64,000 nucleotides of DNA from CBDAPX01 sp965198725 (GCA_965198725.1 CBDAPX010000001.1:620001-684000); one strand, 5' to 3'. Shown: positions 52,651-63,023, counted from the first letter of the stretch. Translations and numbers: made by a program. Notes: generated by a model not told the origin, from the letters alone.

Positions 52651-53958
52651 CTAGAGAACATAGCGGCTGACATCTGTCGATGACGCCAGATTACCCAGAT
52701 TCTCATTCACGAATCCAGCGTCGATCACGATCTCATCACCTGCCCGGTCGGGTGCTGTAAAGGACAGCTCTTCGAATACCCGCTCCATCACGGTATAGAG
52801 CCGCCGCGCCCCGATGTTTTCGACCGACTGATTGACCTCGGCGGCGATTTTGGCCAGCGCCGCGATCCCGTCGTCGGTGAAGGACACAACAACGTTTTCT
52901 GTGCCCATCAAGGCCGTGTATTGGCGTGTCAACGCGTTGTCGGTTTCGGTCAGGATGCGGACAAAATCCTCTTCGGTCAAAGCGCGCAACTCGACACGGA
53001 TTGGCAAACGGCCCTGAAGTTCCGGCAGTAAATCGGATGGTTTTGCGATATGAAACGCGCCTGAAGCGATGAACAGGATGTGGTCCGTTTTGATTGAACC
53101 GTGTTTCGTGCTGACCGTTGTCCCCTCGACCAAAGGCAAGAGGTCCCGTTGCACACCTTCGCGGCTGACATCACCACCGCGGGTTTCTGTCCGGGCACAG
53201 ACCTTGTCGATCTCATCCAGAAACACGATGCCATTTTGTTCGACCGCCTCAATCGCGGTGCGGGTCACCGCATCGTCATCCAGCAGTTTGTCGGCTTCTT
53301 CACTGATCAGGACATCATAACTTTCGGCAACAGTCATGCGTTTGCGGACCGTGCGACCGCCAAAGGCTTTGCCAAACATATCGCCGAGGTTCATCATCCC
53401 CATCCCGGCACCCTGTTGGCCCGGGATATCCATCATCGGAAACGGGTTCGAGGTGTCGGTCAGCTCCAGATCGATCATCGTATCGTCAAGCTCTCCGGCT
53501 TTCAGCTTTTTGCGAAAGATGTCGCGGGTCCCTTCCCGCGCGTCCTCGCCCGCGATGGCGGTTATCACGCGCTCCTCGGCGGCCTTGTGCGCGGCCGTTT
53601 TGACGTCTTCGCGCATATAGTCGCGCGTTTGGACGATGGCGGCGTCGACCAGATCACGAATGATCTGTTCCACATCGCGCCCCACATAGCCAACCTCTGT
53701 GAACTTCGTTGCTTCGATTTTCAGAAACGGCGCACGGGCGAGTTTGGCCAAACGGCGCGAGATTTCGGTTTTGCCGACACCTGTTGGTCCGATCATCAGA
53801 ATGTTTTTGGGATAGACTTCGTCGATCAGATCTTCGCTCAGCTGCTTGCGACGCCAGCGGTTGCGCAATGCCACGGCGACAGCGCGCTTGGCGTTTTTTT
53901 GTCCGATGATAAAGCGATCCAGCTCGCTTACGATTTCGCGGGGTGTCAGATCGGTCAT
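52651..53958 (-). CDS. hslU: ATP-dependent protease ATPase subunit HslU
   Basis: HslU unfolds proteins for HslV. The 435-aa protein starts at the ATG at 53958 (MTDLTPREIVSELDRFIIGQ). It has Walker A GPTGVGKTEISRRLA, the pore-loop region EVGYVGRDVEQIIRDL and Walker B IVFLDEIDKVCA. An inserted I-domain lies in the middle. The C-terminal tail ends DVSRYVL, the part that docks into HslV. It is 23 nt downstream of hslV. Confidence 0.96.
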   Translation of the reverse strand: MTDLTPREIVSELDRFIIGQKNAKRAVAVALRNRWRRKQLSEDLIDEVYPKNILMIGPTGVGKTEISRRLAKLARAPFLKIEATKFTEVGYVGRDVEQIIRDLVDAAIVQTRDYMREDVKTAAHKAAEERVITAIAGEDAREGTRDIFRKKLKAGELDDTMIDLELTDTSNPFPMMDIPGQQGAGMGMMNLGDMFGKAFGGRTVRKRMTVAESYDVLISEEADKLLDDDAVTRTAIEAVEQNGIVFLDEIDKVCARTETRGGDVSREGVQRDLLPLVEGTTVSTKHGSIKTDHILFIASGAFHIAKPSDLLPELQGRLPIRVELRALTEEDFVRILTETDNALTRQYTALMGTENVVVSFTDDGIAALAKIAAEVNQSVENIGARRLYTVMERVFEELSFTAPDRAGDEIVIDAGFVNENLGNLASSTDVSRYVL

Positions 53959-53981
53959 GCGTGTGTTCTCGCCTTGATGAC

Positions 53982-54539
53982 TCAGCCGGAAATGGCTTCG
54001 ACGGTCAGGTTTCCATTTGTGTAGACACAAATATCAGCTGCGATGCTCATCGCGGAGCGGGCAATGTCTTCGGCAGATTGGTCGCTTTCCATCAGCGCAC
54101 GCGCGGCGGCCAAGGCAAAGTTACCGCCAGAGCCAATCGCCGCAACATTGTGTTCCGGTTCCAGAACGTCGCCTGCACCGGTGATGACAAACAGGTATTT
54201 GCCATCCGATACGATCAACATCGCCTCTAGTTTTTGCAGGTATTTGTCGGTGCGCCAGTCCTTGGCCAACTCCACGCTGGCCCGTGCCAGTTGGCCGGGC
54301 GTCGCTTCCAGTTTGCTTTCCAGCCGTTCGAGAAGGGTAAAGGCATCCGCCGTTGATCCGGCAAAACCGGCGACAACATCGAACCCTCCGGGGTTCAGGC
54401 GACGCACTTTGCGCGCTGTACCTTTGATCACTGTTTGACCAAGAGACACCTGCCCATCGCCCGCGATCACCACCTGTCCGTCTTTTTTGACGCCGATAAT
54501 CGTGGTGCCGTGCCAACCCGGAAAGTCTTGATCCGCCAT
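53982..54539 (-). CDS. hslV: ATP-dependent protease subunit HslV
   Basis: HslV is the proteasome-like peptidase. The 185-aa protein starts MADQDFPGWHGTTIIGVKKD; the catalytic threonine would be Thr12, exposed after removing an 11-residue propeptide. GDGQVSLGQTVIKGTARKVRR in part, GFAGSTADAFTLLERLE and AIGSGGNFALAAARAL are standard. It is first in the hslV-hslU pair. I see no heat-shock promoter consensus nearby. Confidence 0.96.
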   Translation of the reverse strand: MADQDFPGWHGTTIIGVKKDGQVVIAGDGQVSLGQTVIKGTARKVRRLNPGGFDVVAGFAGSTADAFTLLERLESKLEATPGQLARASVELAKDWRTDKYLQKLEAMLIVSDGKYLFVITGAGDVLEPEHNVAAIGSGGNFALAAARALMESDQSAEDIARSAMSIAADICVYTNGNLTVEAISG

Positions 54540-54610
54540 TACGCCATCTCCTGTGTTGACGGCCTATATGTCGATTGAGACCCGACTTCACAAGTCATGG
54601 CCGCAAAATG

Positions 54611-54639
54611 AAAAAGACACCCCAAGCGGGGTGCCTTTC
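54611..54639 (-). terminator. Intrinsic terminator after trxA
   Basis: On the minus strand, GGCACCCC and GGGGTGTC flank a GCTT loop and are followed by TTTTTC. It lies about 20 bp after the trxA stop. Confidence 0.88.
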
Positions 54640-54658
54640 TAAAAAAGGTATTTAAGGC

Positions 54659-54979
54659 TCAGATGGAATCGTCAATCCAGCTTTGCAGCGCAGCCTTTGG
54701 CGCAGCGCCAGCCCGGTTCGAAATCACCTGACCGTCTTTAAAGATGAAAAGCGCCGGAATGCCGCGCACACCCATGGCCGCAGCGGCGTTCGGGTTGCTG
54801 TCGACGTCTACTTTGGCAATCTTGACCTTGCCTTCATACTCGGACGCGATCTCTTCGAGCGCTGGGCCGATTTGTTTACATGGGCCGCACCATTCCGCCC
54901 AGAAATCCACGACAACGGGGATATCTGAGTTTTTGACTTCGGCGTCGAATGTGTCGTCCGTGACAGCTACGGTGGACAT
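54659..54979 (-). CDS. trxA: Thioredoxin
   Basis: The 106-aa protein has the thioredoxin fold with active site WAEWCGPCKQI and the cis-proline GIPALFIFKDG. It begins MSTVAVTDDTFDAEVKNS; GGAG precedes the ATG. It is the last gene of the block after addA, 38 nt downstream, with its own terminator. It could supply reductant for repair or envelope enzymes encoded nearby, which is inference only. Confidence 0.96.
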   Translation of the reverse strand: MSTVAVTDDTFDAEVKNSDIPVVVDFWAEWCGPCKQIGPALEEIASEYEGKVKIAKVDVDSNPNAAAAMGVRGIPALFIFKDGQVISNRAGAAPKAALQSWIDDSI

Positions 54980-55017
54980 GGTCTGTCTCCTGGAGGGGTA
55001 AATCTGAGTGCTTGAAC

Positions 55018-58000
55018 CTAGGAATGCGTATGTGCGGCGTCAAGACCGGCAATGCGCGTCAGGGCATTTGTCACAAGATCGTGCGGCAGATACATGATCT
55101 CGGCCGTCTTGGTCCACAATACGGCAAGCTTGATGGTTTTGTTGGGGTAAATCTCGGACAGGCACGCAAAATAGGCCGCCATTTGGCGCAAAATGCCTTC
55201 GGGGATTGCATCGGGGGCGTTTGGCACAACCGCATTGGATTTGATGTCGACGGCGATGACGCTGTCGTCTTTGACAATCAACCGGTCAATCGTGCCGAAA
55301 ACAGGCTGTCCGTGGATCGAACCGGTGACGGATGTTTCCACCAGAACCTCAGGTCCAAAAAAGTTGGCAAGAGATAGCGTGCTGAGGACCCGCGCCGCCT
55401 CTTCAAATGCACCTGTTCGCAGGTCGGGCGAGAGATCGGAAAGCAACCGCGCTGCCAATTGTTGATGTTCCAACTGCGGGACAGGTGGCAGATGTTCCAA
55501 CAACCGGTGGATTGCGGTCCCCCGTGCCATGGCGACGTCCGGATCTTGCCCCGCTTCGCCGGCCAGCGCTTTTGCCCCGCCCAGGTCAGACGGCGACAAG
55601 ACCGCCGGTTCGGGAACAGGTTCAGGAGCGGGCCGCTGAAAAACGTCCGGCAGTTCGGTCTCTTCTGGAGCTTCTTTCGAACTTGTTGTGGCTGGCAAGG
55701 TCATCCAAGCGGGATTCATCAGTCGCAGGCCGGTGCCATTTGGATATTCGGTTTCCTGCGCGCCTGCCTGCTGCGCGGCGTCAAAAACCTTTTGATACCA
55801 ACTGTCGCCCGTCTTGCTCAGGTCACCCGCCGTCGCCACAATCAACCACTTTTCTGCCCGGGTTAGAGCCACATAAAGCAGCCTTTCCCGTTCATTCATC
55901 TGTTTGGTTTGATGCGCATCGCGGGATTGGCGCATCGCATCGGGCATGTCATTGATCGGCACGCGCCAGAGGGGGATGTCGTCTGAATACAGAATATCCG
56001 GATCGGTTGGGGCCCGGCGGGGCCCAGTGTCGGGCAGTATGACGATCGGGGCTTCCAAACCCTTGGCGCCGTGGACGGTCATGACCCGGATTTGACCGTC
56101 CGCCGCGCCCATTTGACGTTTGATTTCCAGATCATCGGCCTGCATCCAGGTGACAAACCCCGTCAGGCTGGGAATCTCTGTCCGTTCATAGGCCAAGGCC
56201 TGACCCAAAAGGGCGTTGATACCGTCTTCGGCCTCTGGACCAAGGCGCGCCAACAGGCGTTTGCGACCGTGATGCCGGGTCAAAATACGCTCAATCAGGT
56301 CATAGGGCCGCATGAAATCCAGCTGGCGCATCAGATCGTCGATGATTTCAAACGTTCTTGGATACTTTTCACGGTTCTCTCGCAAGGCTGGCCACAAAAA
56401 CGGGCCATCTCGGTAGTGCGCCAAATGAAACAGGTCGCTTTCCGACCAGCCAAACAACGGAGAGCGCAACGCGCAGGCCAGCGACAGGCTGTCTTCGGGT
56501 GTTGCAAGAAAGGATAGGACCGCGGCCAAATCTTTAACGGCGATTTCCGCACCCACCTTGAGCCGATCCGCCCCGGCAATCGGCAAGTTCAGGGCTTTGC
56601 ACGCGCGGATGATCTCGGAAAACAGGTCTCTGCGGCTTTGCACGAGGATCAGAAAATCGCCCGCATGCACTGGCCGACGGTGAAACGCCCCGCGCGGTTC
56701 GCCATCGACGGGGATTGTCTCACCGCGATCAATCATCGTTTTGATCGATTGCGCGATATGCTCCGCCAAAACAACGTCGTGGTGTTGGGCAACCCGGCGA
56801 TCCACCGGATCGAACCACGGCCGATCCTCTGTTTCTTCTGTTTTAGGAATAACGGGCCAGATATCGACGCGCCCCGGCAAATCGGATTTGAACGCCCGAT
56901 GTTTCGCATCAGGCGCAAAACCTGCATCCGGCCGGTCTTCAAAGACCAGATCGACGAGCGTCAAAATCTCTGGCGCGGACCGGAAGGAGTATTCAAGGGT
57001 CAGATCCTGCAACGGTTTGTCTACCTGTTGCAGTCGGTTGCCGAATTCTAGCTGTATCCGGTCAAAAGCGCCTGGATCAGCGCCCTGGAACGAATAAATA
57101 GACTGCTTTTTGTCTCCGACGACAAAGATTGTCCGCTCTGTGTCCGGCCTTGCGCCCTCCCCACTGGTGAATTCCTGCGCGAGGTTTTCGATCACGCTCC
57201 ACTGTTCCGGCGACGTATCCTGTGCTTCGTCCACAAGGATATGATCGATGCCCCCATCCAGTCTGAACAGGACCCAACTGGCAACGTTAGGGTCGTTCAA
57301 CAGCTGGCGGGATTTGGAAATCAAGTCGTCGAAGTCGAGCCATCCCCGCGCGACTTTGCGGGCAGCGTATTCGGGTAGAAAAATCTCGGCAAAACGGTGA
57401 AGTGCCTTTGTCTTTGCCAAAGCATGCAGCGCGACCCGCTTCTGTCTGCCAGCGGCGACACGCATCATCAAATCGTTCAACGTGGGCATGTGATCGGCCA
57501 GAATGCCGGTTGCCAGCGATTTGGTCGGTACTTTGTCGATTTTTGGCGAAAACGGTTCTTTGGCGGACGGACCGGTTAACAGAACCTCTTCGAGCGTTTT
57601 CAGAGCTGACAAATCCGGTGATGTGACGGTGGCGAGCTTTGCCGCGTTCTTTTGATCCGTACTGGAACCAGTCCGCATGGCCTCGGCGACGGTTGCCAAA
57701 AGGGATAAGTCCTGATTGTTAAAAACAGTCTCTAACAGACGGCTTTCGTTGAAATCACGCGGCAGACCGAACAGCCTTTCCAGATCTTCCTGAGACACCG
57801 CGTCGTTGAATGCATCCCGATGGGCCAGCACGGATTTTGTCAGATCATCTAAACCCTGATCGCTTAGGAAAATGGCAATCTGGTCGAGGCTGTCCTTGTT
57901 TTCACCGCTGGCAATGTCCTCCAAAATCTCACGACGCAACAGATCCGCGGCGCGGTCTTCCATTTCCTGAAATTGCGGACTGACACCAGCCTCCAACGGG

Positions 58001-58404
58001 AAACGACGCAGCAGCGACGAACAAAACGAATGAATGGTTTGAATTTTCAACCCGCCGGGGGTTTCCAACGCCTGGGCAAAAAGGGTGCGCGCATTGGCGA
58101 GGCGTTCGGCGTCCAGCTCCATGGTTTCACCAAGGGTTTGCAGCGCGGTCCGCAATTCATTGTCGGGCAACATCGCCCATTCCCCAAGCCGTTGAAACAG
58201 CCGGTTCTGCATCTCGCTGGCGGCAGCCTTTGTATATGTCAGGCAAAGGATACGCTGGGGCTGGGTTCCGTTGAGCAATAAACGCGCAACGCGATCCGTC
58301 AAAACGCGGGTCTTTCCTGATCCCGCATTGGCCGACAGCCATGTCGAGTCATGGGGGCTGGCGGCCTGGACCTGTCGTTCGGTGGCATCGTCGCGGGGGG
58401 TCAT
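55018..58404 (-). CDS. addA: Double-strand break repair helicase-nuclease AddA
   Basis: AddA with AddB processes DNA double-strand ends for recombination, as RecBCD does. The 1128-aa protein starts at the ATG at 58404 (MTPRDDATERQVQAASPHDS). It has Walker A SANAGSGKTRVLTDR, UvrD-type motifs (CLTYTKAAASEMQNRL; DHILVDEAQDTSPEQW; VGDKKQSIYSFQGA) and a C-terminal RecB-like nuclease (VAVDIKSNAV). It overlaps addB by 4 nt (ATGA). Confidence 0.95.
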   Translation of the reverse strand: MTPRDDATERQVQAASPHDSTWLSANAGSGKTRVLTDRVARLLLNGTQPQRILCLTYTKAAASEMQNRLFQRLGEWAMLPDNELRTALQTLGETMELDAERLANARTLFAQALETPGGLKIQTIHSFCSSLLRRFPLEAGVSPQFQEMEDRAADLLRREILEDIASGENKDSLDQIAIFLSDQGLDDLTKSVLAHRDAFNDAVSQEDLERLFGLPRDFNESRLLETVFNNQDLSLLATVAEAMRTGSSTDQKNAAKLATVTSPDLSALKTLEEVLLTGPSAKEPFSPKIDKVPTKSLATGILADHMPTLNDLMMRVAAGRQKRVALHALAKTKALHRFAEIFLPEYAARKVARGWLDFDDLISKSRQLLNDPNVASWVLFRLDGGIDHILVDEAQDTSPEQWSVIENLAQEFTSGEGARPDTERTIFVVGDKKQSIYSFQGADPGAFDRIQLEFGNRLQQVDKPLQDLTLEYSFRSAPEILTLVDLVFEDRPDAGFAPDAKHRAFKSDLPGRVDIWPVIPKTEETEDRPWFDPVDRRVAQHHDVVLAEHIAQSIKTMIDRGETIPVDGEPRGAFHRRPVHAGDFLILVQSRRDLFSEIIRACKALNLPIAGADRLKVGAEIAVKDLAAVLSFLATPEDSLSLACALRSPLFGWSESDLFHLAHYRDGPFLWPALRENREKYPRTFEIIDDLMRQLDFMRPYDLIERILTRHHGRKRLLARLGPEAEDGINALLGQALAYERTEIPSLTGFVTWMQADDLEIKRQMGAADGQIRVMTVHGAKGLEAPIVILPDTGPRRAPTDPDILYSDDIPLWRVPINDMPDAMRQSRDAHQTKQMNERERLLYVALTRAEKWLIVATAGDLSKTGDSWYQKVFDAAQQAGAQETEYPNGTGLRLMNPAWMTLPATTSSKEAPEETELPDVFQRPAPEPVPEPAVLSPSDLGGAKALAGEAGQDPDVAMARGTAIHRLLEHLPPVPQLEHQQLAARLLSDLSPDLRTGAFEEAARVLSTLSLANFFGPEVLVETSVTGSIHGQPVFGTIDRLIVKDDSVIAVDIKSNAVVPNAPDAIPEGILRQMAAYFACLSEIYPNKTIKLAVLWTKTAEIMYLPHDLVTNALTRIAGLDAAHTHS

Positions 58405-61331
58405 TTGACATCCTCCGGACGGGGGTCGGCGGATCGATCCCATTCACCAAACCGCGCAAGGTGATCATAGTCGCCAATCTCGGCCTCTTTCTGAATCATA
58501 CGCCGGGCGGTGTAGCCTTGACCAGGCTCTAAATAAGCGGAAATGAGCTCTTTCAGCTCTGACAAAACCTGATGCGTTGGGTTCTCCAGCAATGGCGCGG
58601 CGACGGTTTTCATGGCCCCGAGCCCGACAAAAACCGCGTCCTGAACATGTGCCGGGGCAAAGTTTTTGAAGGCGCCCTCCTCTGCCATCGCTGCCTCTAG
58701 CAACAGTTGCTTGTCGAAAAAGGTTTGTTCCTTTTGCGTTGGGGCGTGTGACGCTTTGTAGTCGAAAATGCGTAGCTGTCCGTCTGGTGTGACGTCAATC
58801 CGGTCGGCGATGCCGCTGAGCGTGAAAGAGGGATCAGAGAATTGATATGTCGCACGCGCTTCAAGGACAGCCGGTTTGCTTTCCGACTGCCGCGCGCTTT
58901 CTTGCGCGATGAACCAATCGGCAAAACGCGCCACCATCGCGTGCCACATCCGCCGCGATGTGGACCATGGTACATCCTTTTCTAGAATGGCATCCGCCGT
59001 CTGCAACAACGCCTCTGCGGACAGGGCCAACTCTCCTTTTTGTTCCTGCCGAATGAACTGTTCCAAAATGCTGTGCAACACGATCCCGCGGTTTCGGGCG
59101 TCCGGCTCTTTGACCAAAGGATCGAGCGTGCGCAAACGCAGGATATGTTTGGCGTAAATTGCATAGGGATCGCGGATCAATCGCTTAATCTCGGTCACTG
59201 ACAATCGGTCAGGCCGGGCAGAAATTGGTGGGCGCGGCGAAGGGCGTTCCGCCGCAGGCTGTCGGGGCGCGTCATCCAGAACGCTGGCCCAGCGACGCCA
59301 CTTATCGCCTCTGTTCCGCATATCAGAGAAGGTTTCTGGCCCATCGTTTTCCGGCAAACCGTTCAACAGGTTGCTCAAGCGGTTGAGCCATCGGGACGGA
59401 ACCGTATCTGCGTTATCGCCACGTTTTGCGCGTGTCAGCCACACTTCTGGCGCACCAATCGCCTGTTGGAAATCATGCGCCGCCAACCCGATCCGCCGTT
59501 CCGGCAATAACAGACCGGCTTCTTTGCGCATGGCCCGGTTCAACCAAGGGTCCGGTTTTGCCGCTTCGGGCCAAGACCCTTCGTTCAATCCCGCAAGGAT
59601 CAACAGATCGGCGCCTTGAACACGAGCCTCCATCGTGCCCCAGATCATGATGCGGGGGTGGGGGGCGTCGCGGTCCCGAACTTCTTCCTGCATCAAAAGG
59701 TGCCGCAACAGGGTCGCAAAATCCGTTGCGCTCAGCATCCCGCCGGCGTCGGCCTCTTCACTTAACGAGGCCATGACGGATTGTGCTTTTTGACCCGCAT
59801 TCTGCGCCCAGAGTTCTGAAGCGTCCTCCGAGGAACTGCCCGCACAAATCGTTTCAGCGGAACTGATCAAACGGGATACCCAGCCAGACAGGGGCAGGAC
59901 GCCTGTTTTGGAAGGGTTCAGCAAATGATCCGTCACCCAGCCAACCCATTTTTGAACATCGTCGGATTCACCGGTCCCGGCCCAGTTTTGTACTGTTTCG
60001 GCATCAGGGAACGGCGGCCCCTTGCGCCGCAGGTAAAGGTCCAGCTCTCTTGTATGCAGCAGATGGTCACCGCGACCGGCACCCGCATGCGCCAACGGAT
60101 GCTTCAAAAGTGTCAGCAGTTTTGGACCGTCCAGTGGGCCAATAAACCCATCGGCGATATGCAAAAGAAACCGACCCGGCGGGCTGAGGTGCAGGGGTGT
60201 TCCCGCGCTGTCATCGGGCAGAATGCCCCATTGGTCCAACGCCGCAGTCACTTGACGGGTCAAAGCGCGATCCGGGGTGATCAATGCAGCTGTCTGACCG
60301 GTTTCCGCCGCCTGTCGAAGGCGCAGCGCAATGGTCAGCGCCTCTAGCCGGATCGTGTCCGCTTCGACCAATGTCACGTCGGCAAACGCCGACCGCAAAT
60401 CCAGCAGCTGCGGCCCTTCTTTCAGCCAGCTGTCGGTCACGGGCGCGGGGCGCAAAGCCAGTGACACCGCCCGGTTCCGGTCGTGGGAAGGGGGGCTTGA
60501 TATCGTCCAGCGTTCAACCTCGCCGGGGTGGGTTTCGCAGGCCTTCAAAACGGTGCGAAACCGAAATTGAGGATGATCTTCAAAAACCAATGCGTCCTGC
60601 ATTTCGTTCCAGACGGCTTCCGGTAGATCGAAATCAAAGCCGGGCAGGATAATCGCGCCTTGCGGTAGCCGGGCAACCGCCTGCATCAGTAAAAGGGTCG
60701 TGCCACGCGAACCTGTCGACCCGGCCAGAATGATGGGATCGCGGGGTGGGGCCGAATTCCAGTGCTCAATCGTCTTTTGAACGAGCTGCCTTTGGTACCC
60801 TTCCGCATCCAACGCGTTTTCGGCGCGGTCTACGAAAGACCCGGCGATTTGCATGAAGGCCAGCGCCCGTTGCCAGTGCCCGGACATGTCGGACACGTCG
60901 AGGCGGGACAGAACATCGGGATCGACACCTTCGCCTTGCATTTCGTCGAATAAGGCAGCAAGGCTGTCCGTCAGGTCAAAGACCGAGGCCCGCGATTCAA
61001 ATGACTTGTGTTTCTCGATCAGGCTGGACACCAGTTGAGACAGTTCCAACCGACGGCGCAGCGACGGGATTTTTTGCGGCAGATCGAGGAGGGCCGGATC
61101 GGTCACATCCGACAAAAGCCTGATCCTGGGAACAAACCCGGACCCGCGGCTTTCGAAAATGCTGCGTATGCGGCGGGCCATCCGCTTGGTGTTGACGATC
61201 AGCGTGACGCGGCCCAATGCCTCTGGCGGGTGATCCTGCAAACGGTCCGTGATCCCGGTGACCAGCTCGCGCGGGAAATCGATGCCCGGCGGCAGGGCAA
61301 AAACCCGGGACCCTTTCGCCGGCTCAAACAT
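58401..61331 (-). CDS. addB: Double-strand break repair protein AddB
   Basis: AddB is the second, non-canonical-helicase and nuclease subunit. The 976-aa protein starts at the ATG at 61331 (MFEPAKGSRVFALPPGIDFP). The N-terminal part has ILAGSTGSRGTTLLLMQ, a degenerate Walker-like loop; the C-terminus has the nuclease motif LRIFDYKASHAPT and QLLLEAAM. I see no iron-sulfur cysteine pattern like that of Firmicutes AddB. It overlaps the MurU-like gene by 8 nt. Confidence 0.94.
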   Translation of the reverse strand: MFEPAKGSRVFALPPGIDFPRELVTGITDRLQDHPPEALGRVTLIVNTKRMARRIRSIFESRGSGFVPRIRLLSDVTDPALLDLPQKIPSLRRRLELSQLVSSLIEKHKSFESRASVFDLTDSLAALFDEMQGEGVDPDVLSRLDVSDMSGHWQRALAFMQIAGSFVDRAENALDAEGYQRQLVQKTIEHWNSAPPRDPIILAGSTGSRGTTLLLMQAVARLPQGAIILPGFDFDLPEAVWNEMQDALVFEDHPQFRFRTVLKACETHPGEVERWTISSPPSHDRNRAVSLALRPAPVTDSWLKEGPQLLDLRSAFADVTLVEADTIRLEALTIALRLRQAAETGQTAALITPDRALTRQVTAALDQWGILPDDSAGTPLHLSPPGRFLLHIADGFIGPLDGPKLLTLLKHPLAHAGAGRGDHLLHTRELDLYLRRKGPPFPDAETVQNWAGTGESDDVQKWVGWVTDHLLNPSKTGVLPLSGWVSRLISSAETICAGSSSEDASELWAQNAGQKAQSVMASLSEEADAGGMLSATDFATLLRHLLMQEEVRDRDAPHPRIMIWGTMEARVQGADLLILAGLNEGSWPEAAKPDPWLNRAMRKEAGLLLPERRIGLAAHDFQQAIGAPEVWLTRAKRGDNADTVPSRWLNRLSNLLNGLPENDGPETFSDMRNRGDKWRRWASVLDDAPRQPAAERPSPRPPISARPDRLSVTEIKRLIRDPYAIYAKHILRLRTLDPLVKEPDARNRGIVLHSILEQFIRQEQKGELALSAEALLQTADAILEKDVPWSTSRRMWHAMVARFADWFIAQESARQSESKPAVLEARATYQFSDPSFTLSGIADRIDVTPDGQLRIFDYKASHAPTQKEQTFFDKQLLLEAAMAEEGAFKNFAPAHVQDAVFVGLGAMKTVAAPLLENPTHQVLSELKELISAYLEPGQGYTARRMIQKEAEIGDYDHLARFGEWDRSADPRPEDVK

Positions 61332-62010
61332 CGGCACGCGACAACAATTGTTCGGCCGCATCGATCCCGGCCGGATGCCCCACATCGCACCATGAACCCG
61401 GGTAGGCCATCGCAAAACAGCGATTGGCGGCGATCATCCGATCCCACAGCATGTTTAATGAAAACACCGGTTCGGAAATATCGAAAAGACCATCGGTTTT
61501 GATGATCTGAACACCGCCGTAAACGACGCCCGGACCCCGCGCAATTCGACCATCTTCGAGGATGGTAAAGTCACCATCCCTTCTATGCGCAGACGCGTTT
61601 TGCGTGGGAATACACATCAAAAGTGCATCCATTTTTTGCGGATCCCAGTTTTGAACCAACAGCTCTATTGGATTGGGTCCTTGCCAAATGGTGTCCGTGT
61701 TCATCGTTAAAACCGCGTTTTCTTCAAAAAATGGCAGCGCATGACGCAACCCTCCGCCCGTGTCGAGGATTTGTGGTGTCTCAAGCGAGATTTGGATGTT
61801 TCTGGGTTCCAGATACGCAATGATCTGATCCGCATGGTAATGCGCGTTGGCAACAATGTTGGTGATGCCCGCCGACCGGGACAAATCAATCGCGTAGTCG
61901 ATCAAGGGCCTATCCCCAACCCTTAGCAGAGGTTTCGGCGTGTGTTCCGTCAACGTCCCCATGCGCGTGCCAAACCCGGCCGCAAACAGCATGATGGAAT
62001 TTGGTGTCAT
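61324..62010 (-). CDS. Sugar-1-phosphate nucleotidyltransferase, MurU-like
   Basis: The 228-aa protein from the ATG at 62010 (MTPNSIMLFAAGFGTRMG) has the nucleotidyltransferase signature AAGFGTRMGTLTEHTPKPLL. ILDTGGGLRHAL, MNTDTIW and the end WCDVGHPAGIDAAEQLL follow. Next to an AmgK-like kinase, it fits the MurNAc-1-phosphate uridylyltransferase of peptidoglycan recycling, known from Pseudomonas. Other sugars are possible. It overlaps the kinase gene by ATGA; ATG at 62019 is an alternative start. Confidence 0.88.
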   Translation of the reverse strand: MTPNSIMLFAAGFGTRMGTLTEHTPKPLLRVGDRPLIDYAIDLSRSAGITNIVANAHYHADQIIAYLEPRNIQISLETPQILDTGGGLRHALPFFEENAVLTMNTDTIWQGPNPIELLVQNWDPQKMDALLMCIPTQNASAHRRDGDFTILEDGRIARGPGVVYGGVQIIKTDGLFDISEPVFSLNMLWDRMIAANRCFAMAYPGSWCDVGHPAGIDAAEQLLSRADV

Positions 62011-63023
62011 GGGCGACATTGTTCTGCAAGTTTCTCCAAAGCGTCCGTCGTCGGAAAGGGCAGCGCGGAATTCAGGATTTGAGCGACGTCTGCCAAAGCC
62101 GGGTGTTCCAAATTCTGTTGCAGTTGTTGCCAAACTCGCGGGATCAGTTTGAAGTAGCCCGGTTTGCCATAATCGGTGCAAAGGCGTGCGAACACGCCTA
62201 GAATTCGCAGGCTCCGCTGGACGCCCAAAATCGCATAGTCGCGTTGAAACGTTTCAGGATCATAGTCGGTTTTTTGCAGGAACAGCGCGATCATTTCGGT
62301 TTCGACCGCTGGTGACACATCACGGCGCGCGTCTTGCAGAAGAGACACAAGATCGTAAGCCGGATGACCCAACATCGCGTCTTGGAAATCCAGCAATCCG
62401 ACATTTCCGGGCGCTGGGCGGTCGGGCAACCACAACAGGTTCTCTGAGTGGTAATCGCGTTGGATCAAAACGGGCGTCGTCGTTTCGGTCAGCGCCAGCA
62501 AGGGCGGCATGATTTGTTTGAACTGCGCCAAAGCTTCGCCGGCCAAAATACCGGTGACAGCCGCTTGGTATTTTTCAAAAGCAAGCGCTGCCAGATCCGT
62601 CATCAGCGTTGCGGAATAGGGTTCAAGTGAGGCTGGTGGCGGGACCTTGTGCAGGTCGATCAACACCGTTGTCGCCGCTTGGTAGAGCGGGATTTCCAGA
62701 TCGGCGTCTTTTTCAATTTCTCGCGCGAAAATCGCGTCGCCCAAATCCTCGATCAGCAGGAAGCCAAGTGAAGCATCTTCTGCAAAGATATCTGGCGCAC
62801 TGAACCCGTTCTTGGTCAGGTGCCGGGCGATTTCGACAAACGGCCTGACGTCTTCTCCCTTGCCCGGATCGGCATTCATAAGGACGCGGGTTTCTCCCGT
62901 GCCCGGCATGATCAGCCTGTCATACTTGCGGTTGGATGCGTCCCCCGCCAACGACCTGCGCGCGGCATCTTGCCAGCCTGCGGATGCTATGAAAGCGGTT
63001 GCCTGTTTTTGTCTATCTGTCAT
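62007..63023 (-). CDS. Aminoglycoside-phosphotransferase-fold kinase, AmgK-like
   Basis: The 338-aa protein has a kinase-like fold: the ASNRKYDRL N-lobe, RDYHSENLLW (catalytic Asp and Asn) and GLLDFQDAMLGHPAYDLVSLLQD (metal-binding). With the MurU-like neighbour it matches AmgK, which phosphorylates MurNAc/GlcNAc at the anomeric carbon for cell-wall recycling; homologues elsewhere can be aminoglycoside or other small-molecule kinases. It overlaps tsaE by 11 nt. Confidence 0.88.
   Translation of the reverse strand: MTDRQKQATAFIASAGWQDAARRSLAGDASNRKYDRLIMPGTGETRVLMNADPGKGEDVRPFVEIARHLTKNGFSAPDIFAEDASLGFLLIEDLGDAIFAREIEKDADLEIPLYQAATTVLIDLHKVPPPASLEPYSATLMTDLAALAFEKYQAAVTGILAGEALAQFKQIMPPLLALTETTTPVLIQRDYHSENLLWLPDRPAPGNVGLLDFQDAMLGHPAYDLVSLLQDARRDVSPAVETEMIALFLQKTDYDPETFQRDYAILGVQRSLRILGVFARLCTDYGKPGYFKLIPRVWQQLQQNLEHPALADVAQILNSALPFPTTDALEKLAEQCRP

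Noticed and set aside
53101..54024. 307-aa plus-strand frame opposite hslU
   Set aside because: Shadow of HslU; the ATPase motifs fix the true strand.
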